A stretch of 64,000 nt of DNA from contig NZ_FNGF01000001.1 of the NCBI RefSeq assembly GCF_900102815.1, positions 177,297-241,296 of the forward strand. Reading direction: 5' to 3'. Both the position numbers and the translations under genes were made by a program. Source of the stretch: Glycomyces sambucus. Lineage in GTDB: Bacteria > Actinomycetota > Actinomycetes > Mycobacteriales > Micromonosporaceae. Of this stretch, positions 53,001-62,119 are shown piece after piece. A model generated the notes under the pieces. That model did not search any database, was not told the DNA's origin, and saw only the letters and a list, made by a program, of their open reading frames with translations. The stretch's first letter is position 1, and the number at the start of each line of letters is the position of its first letter.

Positions 53001-53624
53001 ATGTCCGCCAAGCGCCGGGGACGGCCGCGCAACGAGGCCGCGCGCACCCAGATCGTCGAGGCCGCGACCGCCCTGTTCCTGCGGGACGGGTACACCGGGA
53101 CCACGGTCGGCGCCGTCGCGGACGCCGCGGGCGTCGCGGTCCAGACGATCTACTCGGCGTACGCCTCGAAGGTCGGCGTGCTCGCCGCCGTCCACGACAG
53201 CGCGATCGCGGGCGGGGAGCCGCTGCCGCTCCTCGAACGGGACTGGGCGCTCGGGCTGGCGGGCGAGGCGACCGCGGCGGCGGCCTGGGACCAGACGGTC
53301 CTCCACGTCGCGCAGGCGACCGAGCAGGTGGCCCCGGTCTTCGCGGTCATCGAGTCGGCCGCGGCCGACCCCGAGGTGGCCGAGCTGCTGAAGGAGCTCC
53401 ACGGCCAGCGCCACCGCTTCAGCGTCGCGCTCGCTGAACGGCTGCTCCCGCTGCCCGGGGCGCGGCCGGACGCCGACCCCGCGCGGGTCGCGGACCTCCT
53501 GTACGCGACGCTCAGCGTCGCCACGTACCTGCCGCTCGTGGTCGAGCGCGGCTGGCCGATGGAGCGGTGGCGGGCGTGGGTGCACGAGGTCGGCGGGCGG
53601 GAGGTCCTTGCGGGAACGCCATGA
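53001..53624 (+). CDS. TetR-family transcriptional repressor
   Basis: 207 residues from ATG 53001, with GAGGAGC upstream. The HTH is EAATALFLRDGYTGTTVGAV then ADAAGVAVQTIYSAYASKVG. A helical ligand-binding domain follows, ending LPLVVERGWPMERWRAWVHE. It probably represses the divergent MFS gene; ligand unknown. Confidence 0.9.
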   Translation: MSAKRRGRPRNEAARTQIVEAATALFLRDGYTGTTVGAVADAAGVAVQTIYSAYASKVGVLAAVHDSAIAGGEPLPLLERDWALGLAGEATAAAAWDQTVLHVAQATEQVAPVFAVIESAAADPEVAELLKELHGQRHRFSVALAERLLPLPGARPDADPARVADLLYATLSVATYLPLVVERGWPMERWRAWVHEVGGREVLAGTP

Positions 53625-53739
53625 CGGGCGGCGCGGTCGCAATGGCGGGAGGTCTCGGCGGAAGCACTTGCCCGGCGGGGAGCCGTGCCGCAGAATGATC
53701 AGGCTCGCCCCCTGCGGCATCGAGAGAGGACACGACGCC

Positions 53740-53985
53740 TTGGCCGAACTGCCACCGGGCCTCCAAGCCCACATGGACCGCGCCCACGCGCGGGCCAACC
53801 GCGAACTCGACGACGTCATCGCCGGCCTGGAGCCGAAGCTCGCCGACGCCGGCACCGAGCAGCGCGTCATCATGATCATGGCCGCGCTCGATCCCGTCGT
53901 GGACGACCTCGGCTACGCCAAGGCGCTGTGCGCCGCGGCCCTGAACCGGATCCTCGACCAGCGAGCACAGGAGCGGCCGTCATGA
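53740..53985 (+). CDS. Small hypothetical helical protein
   Basis: 81 residues from the TTG at 53740; GAGAGGA lies 10 bases upstream. Reads LAELPPGLQAHMDRAHARAN then RELDDVIAGLEPKLADAGTE, all helix. An ATG at 53697 in the same frame is possible. The next gene starts inside its stop (ATGA overlap), so the two are coupled. Confidence 0.55.
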   Translation: MAELPPGLQAHMDRAHARANRELDDVIAGLEPKLADAGTEQRVIMIMAALDPVVDDLGYAKALCAAALNRILDQRAQERPS

Positions 53986-54338
53986 CCTGGAACCCGATCG
54001 AGGACACCGTGCTGGTCTACGAGACCCCGGACGGCGCGTACGCGACCCGCCGGGCCCGGCTCTGGGAGGACCCCGAGACCCGCGCGCACCGGTGCGTCCT
54101 CACCGAAGCGGCCGACGACCAGGGCATGTCGATCGTCGACGCCGCGGCCGACGTGGCGGACGCTGTCGAGAAGGCGTGGGGCGCGCACTGCGCGGTGATC
54201 GAGCACCACCCCGCGAAGGGCGCGGAACCCGAGCGCTTCGACGCCGTGGCCGTGGACCGGTTCGGCGAGGCGACGCGGACCCCGCTCGACCCCGCAGGGC
54301 TCGCGGCGGAACTCCCGGGTCTGGTGGACGCGGCCTGA
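53982..54338 (+). CDS. Small hypothetical protein
   Basis: 118 residues from ATG 53982, overlapping the previous stop. Reads NPIEDTVLVYETPDGAYATR then HRCVLTEAADDQGMSIVDAA, a compact alpha/beta pattern. No family recognised. The tight coupling suggests a two-protein unit. Confidence 0.5.
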   Translation: MTWNPIEDTVLVYETPDGAYATRRARLWEDPETRAHRCVLTEAADDQGMSIVDAAADVADAVEKAWGAHCAVIEHHPAKGAEPERFDAVAVDRFGEATRTPLDPAGLAAELPGLVDAA

Positions 54339-54381
54339 CCGTCCGCCCCGATTCACTTCCGGGGCTTGGGGTCGCGCCTTG

Positions 54382-54792
54382 TCACCGGTGCCGCAGGCCC
54401 CCGGCGTAGCCGATGGCGACAGCGCACGCCACGAGCGCGACGCTCCCCAGGACGAGCCCGCCCGACGCGCCGAAGAAGACGACGGCGACCGCGACGAGGA
54501 CCGGGCAGAAGAACGCGGGCCAGGCGGCGAGGCGGAGCCTCCGCGCGATGAAGGGCCCGGCGATCGCCGCCGCGAGGGGTCCGAGGGCGAAGGCGGCGAG
54601 GACGTACTCGAAGCCCTCCCAGTCGGACTCGTCGGCGCCGGAGCCCGAGACGGCCGCGCCGACGAGGACGAGGGCGGTCGCGACCAGGGCGGCGACGGCG
54701 AGCTGGGCGAGCGCGGTCCACAGGCCCTTGAAGGCGGCCTGGATGCGCTCGTCCCGGCTCTTCCCGCGCGCGGGAGTGTCGTCTCGGCTCAT
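54382..54792 (-). CDS. Small integral membrane protein
   Basis: 136 residues from ATG 54792. Four hydrophobic segments (for example WTALAQLAVAALVATALVLV and WPAFFCPVLVAVAVVFFGAS). The N-terminus is charged and cytoplasmic (SRDDTPARGKSRDERIQAAF). No family recognised. Confidence 0.5.
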   Translation of the reverse strand: MSRDDTPARGKSRDERIQAAFKGLWTALAQLAVAALVATALVLVGAAVSGSGADESDWEGFEYVLAAFALGPLAAAIAGPFIARRLRLAAWPAFFCPVLVAVAVVFFGASGGLVLGSVALVACAVAIGYAGGLRHR

Positions 54793-54939
54793 AGCCACCG
54801 AGCGTAACCGGCGGCTGCGCCGGCTCGGCCGCGGAGCGTTCGGGCCGACCGCGCCCATGGACGAGACGGGTGGACGCGGTCAGAGGAGGCGTCGGCAACG
54901 CTGCGGATGCCGGCCGGTCAGCTAAGCAGACTTGGTCGC

Positions 54940-55395
54940 TCAAACAACGTCGAACTCGTTTCCCTCGGGATCAAGGAGCGCGGCGGCGTAGTGGCCCGTG
55001 TCAGGCTGGTCGTTGACCCGCAGGAGGGTGGCACCGGCGGCGACGAGACGCTGGACGGTGGCATCGACGCGCTCGGCACGTACGGCGACGGGGACGTCGC
55101 GTCCACCGCCGACCTTCAGGTCGAAGTGCCAGCGGTTCTTGCCGGTCTTCGGCTCGGGAACCTGCTGGAACCAGACGCGCGGGCCGCGCTCGGTGGGATC
55201 GACGATCGACTCGGGGAGGTCCCCGCTCCCGGGTGGCAGCTCCTCGGCGGGCACGCCGATCGCCGTCCAGTACGCGCGCCACGTGGCGTGCCCGGCGGGC
55301 GGAGGCTCGGGGACGTAGTTCAGGGCCGGGGCCCAGAACGCCACCATCCGCTGCGGGTCGGCGCAGTCGATCACGAGTTGCACTGTCAGCTCCAT
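54940..55395 (-). CDS. VOC-family protein (glyoxalase-like)
   Basis: 151 residues from ATG 55395. ELTVQLVIDCADPQRMVAFW then APALNYVPEPPPAG, RVWFQQVPEPKTGKNRWHFD and AALLDPEGNEFDVV give the VOC fold with the (DPxGNxF/E) end; this variant is the DUF-type with RWHFDL. Likely a metal-dependent enzyme of unknown substrate. Confidence 0.8.
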   Translation of the reverse strand: MELTVQLVIDCADPQRMVAFWAPALNYVPEPPPAGHATWRAYWTAIGVPAEELPPGSGDLPESIVDPTERGPRVWFQQVPEPKTGKNRWHFDLKVGGGRDVPVAVRAERVDATVQRLVAAGATLLRVNDQPDTGHYAAALLDPEGNEFDVV

Positions 55396-55560
55396 GCCCC
55401 GAGCCTCCCAGACCGGTCCGACAAGCACCGTCGCTCGACGATCCCGACCCCTGCCTACGATGAGCCGGAAATGGCCGAATGCTTCGAGTCCGGTTCGGCG
55501 GCATCGGGTGTCGGGGGGCGGTGTCAGACTCGGGGGGTTGCTGAGTGCGTTGGAGGCGGT

Positions 55561-55920
55561 ATGTCGATCGAGGTCGAGGTCGTGGCGGAGGAGTTCGGGC
55601 GGGTGCTGCTCGGGAACGACGCCTCGCTGATCGCGGAGTACTTCACCGACGACTGGGTGTACGTCGGGCCCGACGGCATGGTGCCCAAGGCCGATCTCAT
55701 CGAGTGGATCTCCTCGGGGCGGCTCGCGCACCACACCATGGAGGCCGTCGGGCCCGAGCGCACCGTCGTCACGCGGGACGCGGTCTTGGTGACCTGTCGG
55801 CGCACCAGTACCGGCGCCTGGGAGGGCGAACCGTACGCGACCGACGAGTGGATCACCGACCTGTGGGTGCGCAGCGGCGACACCTGGCGGTGCGCGTTCA
55901 GCCAGAAGACTCCGGCCTGA
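55561..55920 (+). CDS. NTF2-like (DUF4440) protein
   Basis: 119 residues from ATG 55561, with GGAGG upstream. EVEVVAEEFGRVLLGNDASL then IAEYFTDDWVYVGPDGMVPK and KADLIEWISSGRLAHHTMEA, ending WVRSGDTWRCAFSQKTPA, is the DUF4440/NTF2-like pattern. These are small-ligand or stress proteins. Confidence 0.72.
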   Translation: MSIEVEVVAEEFGRVLLGNDASLIAEYFTDDWVYVGPDGMVPKADLIEWISSGRLAHHTMEAVGPERTVVTRDAVLVTCRRTSTGAWEGEPYATDEWITDLWVRSGDTWRCAFSQKTPA

Positions 55921-56063
55921 CCAAGACCCCGACGCGCCGTTCACCGCGTCTCCTCGGGGTCGGCCCTGCCCCGGATCTCCTCGCTTCGCCAAGCTGAGGC
56001 GTTGGGCCTCAACGGGTTTCGAGGCGGGGTATTTAGCGCTCAACCACTGGCACCGCCTGGGCC

Positions 56064-56092
56064 TTGACTTAGTAACACCAATGGAGTTAATT
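56064..56092 (+). promoter_or_regulatory. Promoter upstream of the secreted carbohydrate-protein genes
   Basis: TTGACT, a 17-bp spacer, then TTAATT. It lies 61 bp before the small frame at 56153 and about 290 bp before the gene at 56381. The -35 and spacing are close to the sigma-70 consensus. Bases 55921-56063 hold nothing recognised. Confidence 0.5.
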
Positions 56093-56152
56093 TGTTTGTC
56101 ACACCTTGCCCGTCCCCCAACGGGTCGAGGGACACCCCCACAGGAGTTTCAG

Positions 56153-56287
56153 ATGAGGAACCCCGCCGTCCACCCCTACTCCCCCGCACTGCGCGCCGCC
56201 TCCACAAGCGCTGCGGCAGTTGCCGTTTCACACACCGGTTCACAGCCCTCCCCCGTCCTGTCCTGGGACGCGGCGAAGCACGCCTGA
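56153..56287 (+). CDS. Small 44-residue frame upstream of the secreted protein
   Basis: MRNPAVHPYSPALRAASTSA then AAVAVSHTGSQPSPVLSWDA and AKHA; CAGGAG lies before ATG. It lacks a proper signal peptide or fold and ends 93 bp before the large gene. It may be a leader peptide or the decayed start of another secreted protein. Confidence 0.35.
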   Translation: MRNPAVHPYSPALRAASTSAAAVAVSHTGSQPSPVLSWDAAKHA

Positions 56288-56380
56288 ACCGCCGATGCCG
56301 CGCGCTCCGGCGCCGCGGCGATCACCACCACTCCCGATGCGACACCGGACGATGAAGTCCGAGAACAGAGGTTTTTGAGG

Positions 56381-59300
56381 ATGGGATCGAGAGCAACAGC
56401 GGGCCGGGCGGTCGTCGCCGCGGTCCTCGCGTTGACGGTGACGGGGCTCGCGCCTCCCGCCGTCGCCGCGCCCGCGGTCGAGGTCGACCGCTACCCGACC
56501 GGGGTCGGCGCCGACCTGTCGTCCGTCCCCCGCACCCACGGGATCGCCGTCGCCACCGCGCCCACCGCGGGCGCGCAGGTCACCGGCGAGGAGGCAGGGC
56601 GCGAGTACTGGCGCACCGACGCCGCCGCGGGAGCGGCGCTCCTGGCGCTGGACGTCGCCGACGAGTACCTGGGCCGGCTCGCCGGGACCCCCGGCTACCT
56701 CGTCGTGGACCACCGCGTGGGCGAGGTCCTGGTCGCGACCAGCGGCGCCGCGGGCCTCGACGCCGGGGCGGCCGAGGCAGACGGGGACGGCGACGGCTGG
56801 ACCACCACCGTGGTCCCTCTGCCTGCGGGAACAATCGATGCGGCAGCGGATCCCGAGGTCGGGCTCGCGGGCGAGAGCGGGGAACTGACCGTCGCGTCGG
56901 TGCGCGTCGTCGTCCAGGGCACGAGCGTGGACCTCGGCCCGACCGTGGCCGAGAACGGCATCGCCGTGCGCGCCGGCGACGACACCGCCGGGCTCACCAC
57001 CGGCAGCGACGGCGACCGCGGGTACTGGCAGACCGGCACCGCGCTGGGCACGAACTTCGTGTACGCCAACGTCTCCGACGCCTACGCGCGCGACACCGAC
57101 GACCGGGTGCTCGTCGACGCCACCGTCCAGGAGGGCGGCGGTTCGATGTTCCTCCAGTACGACTCGCCGGGCGGCACCATCCCCGACATGTTCAAGCCAT
57201 CGGCGCGGCACGAGCTGGGCGGCGACGGGTCCTGGGGCTCGCGGTCCTGGCTCCTGGAGGACGCGATCCTCACCAACCGCTCCAACGGGTCCGACTTCCG
57301 GCTCTCGGTCGAGGGGTCCACTGAGGACGTGCGGATCGACCGCCTCGCCGTGACGGTGGTGCCGCGCGAGATCGATCCGGCCGTGGGGCTCCGCGAACTG
57401 GTGGAGCAGGCCGACATCGCGCACTACGCCGCCCGCGAGGGCGAGCGCGACGGCCAGTACCCCGCCGGGTCGCGAGCCGCACTGCGCGAGGCGATCGAGG
57501 CGGCGCAGGCCGTCCTGGACGACGCCGACGCGACCGAAGCGGAGATCGACGCCGCGATCGATGCGCTCCAAGACGCCCTAGAGTCGTTCCTGGCGGCCGA
57601 GGTCACGACCGACCTCGCCCGCGGCGCGGCGGCGACCGCGAGTTCCACCAGTTCCGGCGAACCGGGGGCCGTCACCGACGGGACCGGTTCGACGTGGGTG
57701 TCCGGGCGCGACGAGGAGACGGCCTGGATCCAGGTCGACCTCGGCGCGGAGACGGTGGTCGACGAGGTCGTGGCCGACTGGAGCGCGGACTTCGCGCACG
57801 TCTACCGCGTCCAGGTGTCCGACGACGGCGAGGAGTTCCGGACCGTGGCGACCGCTGGCGCGCTCGGCGGCGGACCGATCCGCACGCGGTTCGAGGAGAC
57901 CTCGGGCCGGTACGTGCGGCTCGCACTGGACGAGCGCGCCTCGCAGCGGGGAGCCTACGGGCTCAGGGCCTTCGAGGTCAGGGACGTGACCCCTGTGGAC
58001 CTGGAGTCGCGGATCGTGGCGACCGTGTTCCCGAGCGACGACGTGGTCGTGGCCGACCTCGACGTCACCGACTTCGGCGCCGACCCCACGGGCGCGGCCG
58101 ATTCGACCGCCGCGATCCAGGAGGCCCTGGCCACCTGCCGCGACGCGGGCGGCGGCACCGTGTGGGCCCCGGCCGGGACCTACCGGGTGAGCGACACCCT
58201 CGAGGTGTTCGCGTACTGCACGCTCCGCGGCGACCACCGCGACCTCGACGAGCAGCCGCTCGGCGACCCGGACGCCCCCGAAGGGCTCGGGACCGTCCTG
58301 GAGGCGCACCTGCCCTCCGGCGAGGACGGCCCGGCGCTGCTGCGCGTCGGCGGATCGGCCGGCGTCGTCGGCCTGACCGCGTACTACCCGGAGCAGGACG
58401 CCGCCGACCCGGTGCCGTACGGGTGGACCGTCGAGATCCCCGGCCTCGCGTGGATCGGCAACGAGAACTACATGCTCGGCACGGTCGAGGACGTCACGCT
58501 TCTCAACTCCTACCGCGGCATCGGGATCTCCACAACCCGCAACGACCGGGGCGAGGGCCCCGGGGCGCAGGGCCACGAACTCGCGAACGTGCGCAACGTG
58601 TCCGGCACCGTCCTGTTCGAGGGCGCGGCCGGGTTCAACGGCGCCGATGTGGGCGTGTGGGAGGACGTGCGCTTCGACAACGGCTACTGGGCCGGGGCGG
58701 GCGAGGCGTACGGCGCGCCCGACCGCGAGGTCCTGGACGCGTGGACCCGCGCGCACGGCACCGGGTTCGTGCTCGCCGACCTCGAATGGGACCAGTTCAC
58801 GGGGCTGCACGCCGCCGACTACGCGGTGGGCATCAAGGCGGTCAAGGGCCCGCGGGCGTCGTTCACCGGCGTCTTCGTGGACGCCGAGATCGTCGACACC
58901 GACATCGCGGTCCTCGTGGAGGACTCCGACGCGCGCTGGGGCTCCTCGTTCGCGTCGAGCGTCCTCGAAGGCTCCGAGGCGGCGGTGCGGAACGCCTCCA
59001 ACGGGTACGTCAACCTCACCGACACCGAAGTGGACGGTGCGGTCGAGGGCACCGTGCGCGTGCTCGAAGGCCCGGACGAGGTGCCGGCGCTGACCGACAC
59101 GCGGATCGCGCCGCGGCCCGCCGGGCTCCTCTTCGACGTCACCGCCTCGCCGTACGACGTGCCGCGCACGCCGAAGGAGTTCTCGGACTTCGACGCGACC
59201 GCCGGCATCCAAGCGGCGCTCGACGACGCGGGCGAGGCCGGCGGCGGGGTCGTGTACCTGCCCGCGGGCTGGTACACCGTGCGCGGGCACCTCTCGGTCC

Positions 59301-60604
59301 CCGCGGGCGTGGAGCTGCGCGGCGCCTCGGCGGTGCCGAACCGGACGTCGCTGGTGGAGTCCTCGGGCACGGTCCTCGTCGCTTACGAAGGGCGCCAGGA
59401 CGACACCGGCGAGGAGTCGGTGGAGGCGGCGCTCGACGCCCCCGCCGTCGTGACGCTCGCGGGCGAGGACGCGGGCGTGCGGGGCCTGCGGGTCCTGTTC
59501 CCGGAGAACAACCCCGCCGAAGGGGCTGTGCCGTACCCGTTCGCGGTCCGGGGCGACGCCCCGGGCGTGTACGTGGTGAACGTCGGCCTCGACAACGCGT
59601 GGAACGCCGTCGACCTCACCGAGGACGCGGACGGGTTCCTGGTGCGCCGGGTGCTCGGCATCTTCCTCTCCGAGGGCGTGCGCGTCGGCGCGGCGTCGGA
59701 CGGGGTCGTGGACGGCGTGCTGTCCAACGGCAACGTCATGACCCGCAACGCGTACGGGCTGCCGGGCTGGGTCGAGGAGTCGAACCTCTTCGCGCAGGTC
59801 ATCGACGGCGTCAGCCGCCAGCGCGAAGTGCTCGTGCGGGCGGTCGGGTCGCAGGACCTGGAGGTGCGCAACACGTTCGCCTACGGCTCGCACGACGGGA
59901 TCGTGGCGGGCGACGGCGCGACGGTGACGGCGTTCAACCTCGGCACCGACAACCTCGGGCCGGGCGGGTACACCGTGGACGCCGATGAGGACAGCGCGGT
60001 CACCGTCGTCAACCTCATGCGCTACAACGGGACCACCAGCCGGGGCCCGGTCGTCATCGTCAACCCGATGGCGATCAACATGGCGACGGCGGCGCTGACC
60101 GCGGCACCCGAGGGCGACGGGACCGTCCGGATCGACGGGAACGAGGTCGCGCCGGGGCGCTACGAGACCGGGAGCGCCGTCACCGCGGTCGCCGAGGCGG
60201 CCCCGGGCGCGCGGTTCACCGAGTGGCGCAACGGTTCCGGTGAGGCGGTCTCGACCGACGCCGCGTACGCGTTCGCGCTCGGAGGGGACACGGCGCTGGT
60301 CGCGGTGTTCGCGCCCGCGCCCGAGACGCTGCTGGAGGCGGTGGCGGTGACCCGCTGCTCGGGCCGGAAGGCCCACCTCGTGGTCCAGCTCTACAACGCC
60401 GGGGACGAGCCGCTGTCGGTGCGGGCGTCGACGCCGTTCGGGCAGCGCCGGTTCGGCGAGGTCGATCCCGGTGACAGCGCGCGCCGGCAGATCCCGACGC
60501 GCCTGGCGCGGGTCGCGGCGGGCGAGGTCGAGCTGACGGTGACCGGCGCCGACGGCGCGACCGGGGTGGTGACCGTGCACTACGACGCGGTGAACTGCCG
60601 CTGA
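56381..60604 (+). CDS. Large secreted FIVAR / discoidin / pectate-lyase-fold protein
   Basis: 1407 residues from ATG 56381. A Sec signal peptide covers ~1-32 (AVVAAVLALTVTGLAPPAVA). Residues ~335-405 form a FIVAR-like helical module (REAIEAAQAVLDDADATEAE). Residues ~410-536 are an F5/8 type C discoidin domain (NLARGAAATASSTSSGE, WIQVDLGAETVVDEV, GRYVRLALDERAS). Two pectate-lyase/GH28-like beta-helix starts follow: VTDFGADPTGAADSTAAIQE near 561 and SDFDATAGIQAALDDAGEAG near 930. Residues ~1236-1310 look like an InlB B-repeat-type module, then an ~90-residue C-terminal domain. It likely binds and cleaves an extracellular polysaccharide; catalytic residues were not assigned. Confidence 0.8.
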   Translation: MGSRATAGRAVVAAVLALTVTGLAPPAVAAPAVEVDRYPTGVGADLSSVPRTHGIAVATAPTAGAQVTGEEAGREYWRTDAAAGAALLALDVADEYLGRLAGTPGYLVVDHRVGEVLVATSGAAGLDAGAAEADGDGDGWTTTVVPLPAGTIDAAADPEVGLAGESGELTVASVRVVVQGTSVDLGPTVAENGIAVRAGDDTAGLTTGSDGDRGYWQTGTALGTNFVYANVSDAYARDTDDRVLVDATVQEGGGSMFLQYDSPGGTIPDMFKPSARHELGGDGSWGSRSWLLEDAILTNRSNGSDFRLSVEGSTEDVRIDRLAVTVVPREIDPAVGLRELVEQADIAHYAAREGERDGQYPAGSRAALREAIEAAQAVLDDADATEAEIDAAIDALQDALESFLAAEVTTDLARGAAATASSTSSGEPGAVTDGTGSTWVSGRDEETAWIQVDLGAETVVDEVVADWSADFAHVYRVQVSDDGEEFRTVATAGALGGGPIRTRFEETSGRYVRLALDERASQRGAYGLRAFEVRDVTPVDLESRIVATVFPSDDVVVADLDVTDFGADPTGAADSTAAIQEALATCRDAGGGTVWAPAGTYRVSDTLEVFAYCTLRGDHRDLDEQPLGDPDAPEGLGTVLEAHLPSGEDGPALLRVGGSAGVVGLTAYYPEQDAADPVPYGWTVEIPGLAWIGNENYMLGTVEDVTLLNSYRGIGISTTRNDRGEGPGAQGHELANVRNVSGTVLFEGAAGFNGADVGVWEDVRFDNGYWAGAGEAYGAPDREVLDAWTRAHGTGFVLADLEWDQFTGLHAADYAVGIKAVKGPRASFTGVFVDAEIVDTDIAVLVEDSDARWGSSFASSVLEGSEAAVRNASNGYVNLTDTEVDGAVEGTVRVLEGPDEVPALTDTRIAPRPAGLLFDVTASPYDVPRTPKEFSDFDATAGIQAALDDAGEAGGGVVYLPAGWYTVRGHLSVPAGVELRGASAVPNRTSLVESSGTVLVAYEGRQDDTGEESVEAALDAPAVVTLAGEDAGVRGLRVLFPENNPAEGAVPYPFAVRGDAPGVYVVNVGLDNAWNAVDLTEDADGFLVRRVLGIFLSEGVRVGAASDGVVDGVLSNGNVMTRNAYGLPGWVEESNLFAQVIDGVSRQREVLVRAVGSQDLEVRNTFAYGSHDGIVAGDGATVTAFNLGTDNLGPGGYTVDADEDSAVTVVNLMRYNGTTSRGPVVIVNPMAINMATAALTAAPEGDGTVRIDGNEVAPGRYETGSAVTAVAEAAPGARFTEWRNGSGEAVSTDAAYAFALGGDTALVAVFAPAPETLLEAVAVTRCSGRKAHLVVQLYNAGDEPLSVRASTPFGQRRFGEVDPGDSARRQIPTRLARVAAGEVELTVTGADGATGVVTVHYDAVNCR

Positions 60605-60744
60605 CCTTCCTCGTGCGCGGCCGGGCCCCGGTCCGGCCGCGCACGGGGGACCGATCCCCTTCGCACGACCGATCCCCTTGGCAACACAGTGCGCCGCACG
60701 GCCTGCGGGCCGTGCCGGCCGCACCCGACGAGAGGACCTCAACG

Positions 60745-61974
60745 ATGAGCATTTCCCGACGTTCCTTCCTCGGCCTCACCGCGGCCGCCGCCGCGGCGGC
60801 CACCGTGCTCCCGGGCGCGACGGCCGCGGCGGCGAGCCCGCCCGGCGACGTGGTCGGCAAGGTCACGGCCGGCTACCAGGGCTGGTTCGCGTGCCGCGGG
60901 GACGGCGCGCCGATCGACCTGTGGTGGCACTGGGCCCGCCAGGCCGACCGCGCGCCGTCGATCACCAACTCGGCCATCAAGTCCTGGCCCGACCACCGCG
61001 AATACGCGCGGACCTACGGCACCGACTTCCCGCCGCTGGGGGACGGGCGCCTCGCGCACCTGTTCTCCTCCCACGACCGGCAGACCGTCGACGTCCACAT
61101 GGGATGGATGAAGCAGCACGGCATCCACACCGCCGCGCTCCAGCGGTTCAACCCGTTCGGGGCCGAGGGACCGACCCGGGACGCGATCACGGGCCACGTG
61201 CGCGCCGCCGCGGAGCAGGCCGGGACGAAGTTCTACATCATGTACGACGTGAGCGACTGGCTCCAGATGCGGCAGCAGATCACGCAGGACTGGACCGCGA
61301 AGATGAAGGCCCACACCGCTTCCGGCGCGTACGCGCGCCAAAACGGGAAGCCGGTGGTGGGCATCTGGGGCTTCGGGTTCAACGACGCGCAGCGGCCGTT
61401 CAGCCCGCAGGAGTGCCAGGAGGTCGTGGACTGGTTCAAGGGCCAGGGCTGCTACGTCATGGGCGGCGTGCCCACCTGGTGGCGCGACGGCGTGGACGAC
61501 TCGCGGCCGGGCTTCGCCGGGGTCTACCGGTCCTTCGACATGATCTCGCCGTGGCTGGTCGGGCGCATCGGCACCGCCGCGCAGGCCGACGACTTCCACA
61601 ACCGCGCCACGGTCCCCGACCTCGCGGAGTGCACGCGGCTGGGGATCGACTACCAGCCGTGCACGCTGCCCGGCGACCTCCAGCTGGGGCAGCGGGTGCA
61701 CGGCGACTTCATGTGGCGCCAGTTCTACAACCACGCCCGCGCAGGCGTGACCAGCACGTACATCTCGATGTTCGACGAGTACAACGAGGGGAACCAGATC
61801 GCCAAGACCGCCGAGTCGGCGGCGCACGTGCCCACCGGATCGGGCATTCGCGCACTCGACGAGGACGGCGTGGCCTGCTCCTCGGACTACTACCTGCGGC
61901 TGACGAACGACGGCGGCCGGATGCTCCGCGGCGAGCGCCCGGTGACCTCGGTGCGTCCGACGCCGACGCGCTGA
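60745..61974 (+). CDS. Tat-exported GH71/99-like glycosidase
   Basis: 409 residues from ATG 60745, with GAGAGGA upstream. The N-terminus SISRRSFLGLTAAAAAAATV is a clear twin-arginine signal. The mature part opens GKVTAGYQGWFACRGDGAPI, then DLWWHWA, and contains KFYIMYDVSDWLQM, PVVGIWGFGFND and YISMFDEYNEGNQ, the pattern of GH71/99-like (endo-acting) enzymes, with acidic candidates in MYDVSDW and FDEYNEGN. It lies 140 bp behind the discoidin/beta-helix gene and probably acts with it on the same glycan. Confidence 0.8.
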   Translation: MSISRRSFLGLTAAAAAAATVLPGATAAAASPPGDVVGKVTAGYQGWFACRGDGAPIDLWWHWARQADRAPSITNSAIKSWPDHREYARTYGTDFPPLGDGRLAHLFSSHDRQTVDVHMGWMKQHGIHTAALQRFNPFGAEGPTRDAITGHVRAAAEQAGTKFYIMYDVSDWLQMRQQITQDWTAKMKAHTASGAYARQNGKPVVGIWGFGFNDAQRPFSPQECQEVVDWFKGQGCYVMGGVPTWWRDGVDDSRPGFAGVYRSFDMISPWLVGRIGTAAQADDFHNRATVPDLAECTRLGIDYQPCTLPGDLQLGQRVHGDFMWRQFYNHARAGVTSTYISMFDEYNEGNQIAKTAESAAHVPTGSGIRALDEDGVACSSDYYLRLTNDGGRMLRGERPVTSVRPTPTR

Positions 61975-62119
61975 CCAGGCGGGCCGCGCCGCGCCCGCGG
62001 TGCGGCCCGCTCACCGGGGCGTCCCGCGCCGGGCCCGATTGGGACGCCGAGCGGAGGGAACCCTCCCCGCTGGAACCCGGCGCCGGGACGGTCCGGCGCG
62101 GAGCGGAGGAGGGGACACG

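Noticed and set aside
57578-60742. 1054-codon minus-strand frame rich in Arg/Val/His
   Set aside because: Antisense shadow of the secreted 1407-residue protein, which has a signal peptide and known domains.
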